From contig NZ_JAGIBG010000008.1 of NCBI RefSeq assembly GCF_017744435.1, positions 124,001-188,000 of the forward strand: a stretch of 64,000 bases of DNA, in the 5' to 3' direction. The notes beneath the pieces were generated by a model. It did not search any database. It was given only the letters and a program-made list of their open reading frames with translations, and was not told the DNA's origin. This document shows, piece after piece, positions 62,834 through 64,000 of this stretch. Every line of letters starts with the position of its first letter. Position 1 is the stretch's first letter. A program made the translations under genes and the position numbers. Origin of the DNA: Pseudomonas sp. (GTDB lineage: Bacteria > Pseudomonadota > Gammaproteobacteria > Pseudomonadales > Pseudomonadaceae).

Positions 62834-64000
62834 TTAGAAGGTTGCCTTCACCTGCAGGCCAAAGACCAGCGCGTTGTCGATCTCCTTCCCGGAGAACGCC
62901 CCTGGCTCGATGATGTACTGTACATCCGGGCGCAGGTTCAGCCACGGCGTGGCCTGGTAGCCATAGCTCAGTTCGATCAACTGCTCGGCATTGTCGATGT
63001 TGGGGAACTGTTGCCCGGCATTGAATGCAGTGTCTTCCAGCACATCGCGGCTACGCGGGTTCGGCACGGCGCGGCCATAGCCCAGGGCCACGGTATCGCG
63101 CGGGCGGCCTTCGAACGGCTTGTACAGCACCACACCGGCGCCGTACCACTTGGTGAACGGCGAGGCGGCCTCGCTCGCTGCCGAGTACTGGCCGAAGGCG
63201 TGCAGGCTGCGGCCCGGCGAACCGGCGTCGTTCCACACGGCCTGGTCGACCAGCAGGTAGTGGCCACCGCGACCGGACACTTCCTTGCTGCTGTCGACGC
63301 GCTTCACGTCGGAGCTGTCGTAGTAGTAACCCAGCTTGTACTCGCCCGGCAGTTCGCCCTGCAGCTTGTACACCAGTTCAACAGGCACGACGGTGCCGGT
63401 GGTGTGCTTGGGCCCCAGGTGCCAGGCGCGGCTGGAGTTGCCGTTGCTTTCCGGGTCGACGTTGAACGCCGCCACGCGCAACTGCCAGGACGGCGACAGG
63501 TCGTACTTCACGCGCACGCCGAGGTGGGCGTTGGGGTAGTTGGTCCAGCCGCTGCCGCCGGACATGTTCAGCGGGTGGCCGCAGAAGCCGGCGTTCATGA
63601 AGTTGCACAGGATGCCGCTGTCGAGGCCGCCGAGGTCGTTGCCCATGGCCATGTAGCCGAGCTTGACGTTGAGCGCCGGGGTAAACAGGGTGCGTTCGTA
63701 GCTCAGTTCGGTCAGGCGGGTATACAGGCCACCGTAGTTTTCCTGGATCGGCAGGCGGTTGCCGACCAGGTCTTCCGAAGCGCTGTTGCCGCGGCGGTCG
63801 TTGATGGTCAGCTGGACCTTGCCGCCGTTTTCCAGGCCGTACAGTTTCGACAGGTCGAACTGTGCGCCGAGCTTGATGTTCTGCGAGTAGCGCGCCGAGC
63901 GGTGCAGGCCGCCGTGGGCGTTGTAGGCGGTTTCACCGCTGTAGTCGCCGGTGATCTTGACGCCGTCTTCTTCGAGCTGGTGACGCAGGCCGCCCCAGTC
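62834..64000 (-). CDS. oprB: OprB family carbohydrate-selective porin (5' end outside window)
   Basis: The last 388 residues are visible; the frame stays open to the right edge, and the N-terminus including the signal peptide lies beyond it. Sequence begins DWGGLRHQLEEDGVKITGDY, a hallmark near the start of mature OprB proteins. It continues with LEEDGV/NGGKVQLTINDRRG and LNVKLGYMAMGNDLGGLDSG, then many alternating strands, ending in the C-terminal strand DNALVFGLQVKATF with the final Phe expected for outer-membrane barrels. The family takes up glucose and other sugars across the outer membrane. A REP pair follows the stop. Only the start of the gene is missing, not the function-defining part. 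Confidence 0.92.
   Translation of the reverse strand, partial: DWGGLRHQLEEDGVKITGDYSGETAYNAHGGLHRSARYSQNIKLGAQFDLSKLYGLENGGKVQLTINDRRGNSASEDLVGNRLPIQENYGGLYTRLTELSYERTLFTPALNVKLGYMAMGNDLGGLDSGILCNFMNAGFCGHPLNMSGGSGWTNYPNAHLGVRVKYDLSPSWQLRVAAFNVDPESNGNSSRAWHLGPKHTTGTVVPVELVYKLQGELPGEYKLGYYYDSSDVKRVDSSKEVSGRGGHYLLVDQAVWNDAGSPGRSLHAFGQYSAASEAASPFTKWYGAGVVLYKPFEGRPRDTVALGYGRAVPNPRSRDVLEDTAFNAGQQFPNIDNAEQLIELSYGYQATPWLNLRPDVQYIIEPGAFSGKEIDNALVFGLQVKATF

Overview
The window is GC-rich chromosomal DNA that I read as a Pseudomonas, most likely of the P. putida group. The support is: dense GC-rich coding with short overlaps (ATGA/TGATG), many LysR/TetR/GntR/PucR regulators, an OprB-type porin, an RpoN-type activator, and five copies of paired REP hairpins with the core 'CCTGTAGGAGCGG' that I associate with that group. 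No rRNA, tRNA, CRISPR array, intact insertion sequence or prophage was seen. The species assignment is inference.

Left part (1-11.3 kb): an SDR, a LysR regulator facing a class II aldolase, a small ion channel, and a PrpR-like sigma-54 activator facing a five-gene acyl-CoA operon (APH-like kinase, DUF6285, acyl-CoA dehydrogenase, SDR, acyl-CoA ligase). A good -24/-12 promoter and a tandem upstream repeat lie between activator and operon. The operon's SDR is interrupted by an in-frame amber codon. A 3' scrap of a LysR gene near 3.8 kb marks an old rearrangement.

Catabolic block (11.4-33 kb). On the minus strand, an amine/amino-aldehyde cluster: Fe-alcohol dehydrogenase, APC permease, PatD-like dehydrogenase, EctB-like transaminase, imine-reductase-like enzyme. 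Next come an alpha/beta hydrolase with an EthA-like Baeyer-Villiger monooxygenase, a TetR regulator, a PhyH dioxygenase/DAO oxidase/membrane-protein operon, and a DUF1329-DUF1302-RND-YCF48 envelope module followed by a PucR-type regulator. Three promoter regions (BVMO, TetR/PhyH, DUF1329) carry the same 25-bp element, and one copy sits inside a 40-bp palindrome. This ties separate transcription units into one probable TetR regulon and is the strongest candidate here for an undescribed system: oxygenases plus a dedicated envelope transport route for an unknown, probably hydrophobic, substrate.

Middle (33-47 kb): LysR with a divergent MDR oxidoreductase; an unrecognised protein overlapping a MocR-like regulator that has lost its PLP lysine; a FAN1-type nuclease overlapping a nuclease-helicase fusion; phosphoglucomutase; pirin; a UvrD/Rep-type helicase.

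Right part (47-64 kb): a very large dermonecrotic-toxin-like/LRR/NEL protein with the CxD ubiquitin-ligase motif; hydrolase/glyoxalase genes; an MHS transporter; a LysR; a RidA-like/FMO operon divergent from DUF1028 and an M20 deacetylase; and the C-terminal part of an OprB porin that runs off the right edge. Every paired REP element sits between convergent genes.
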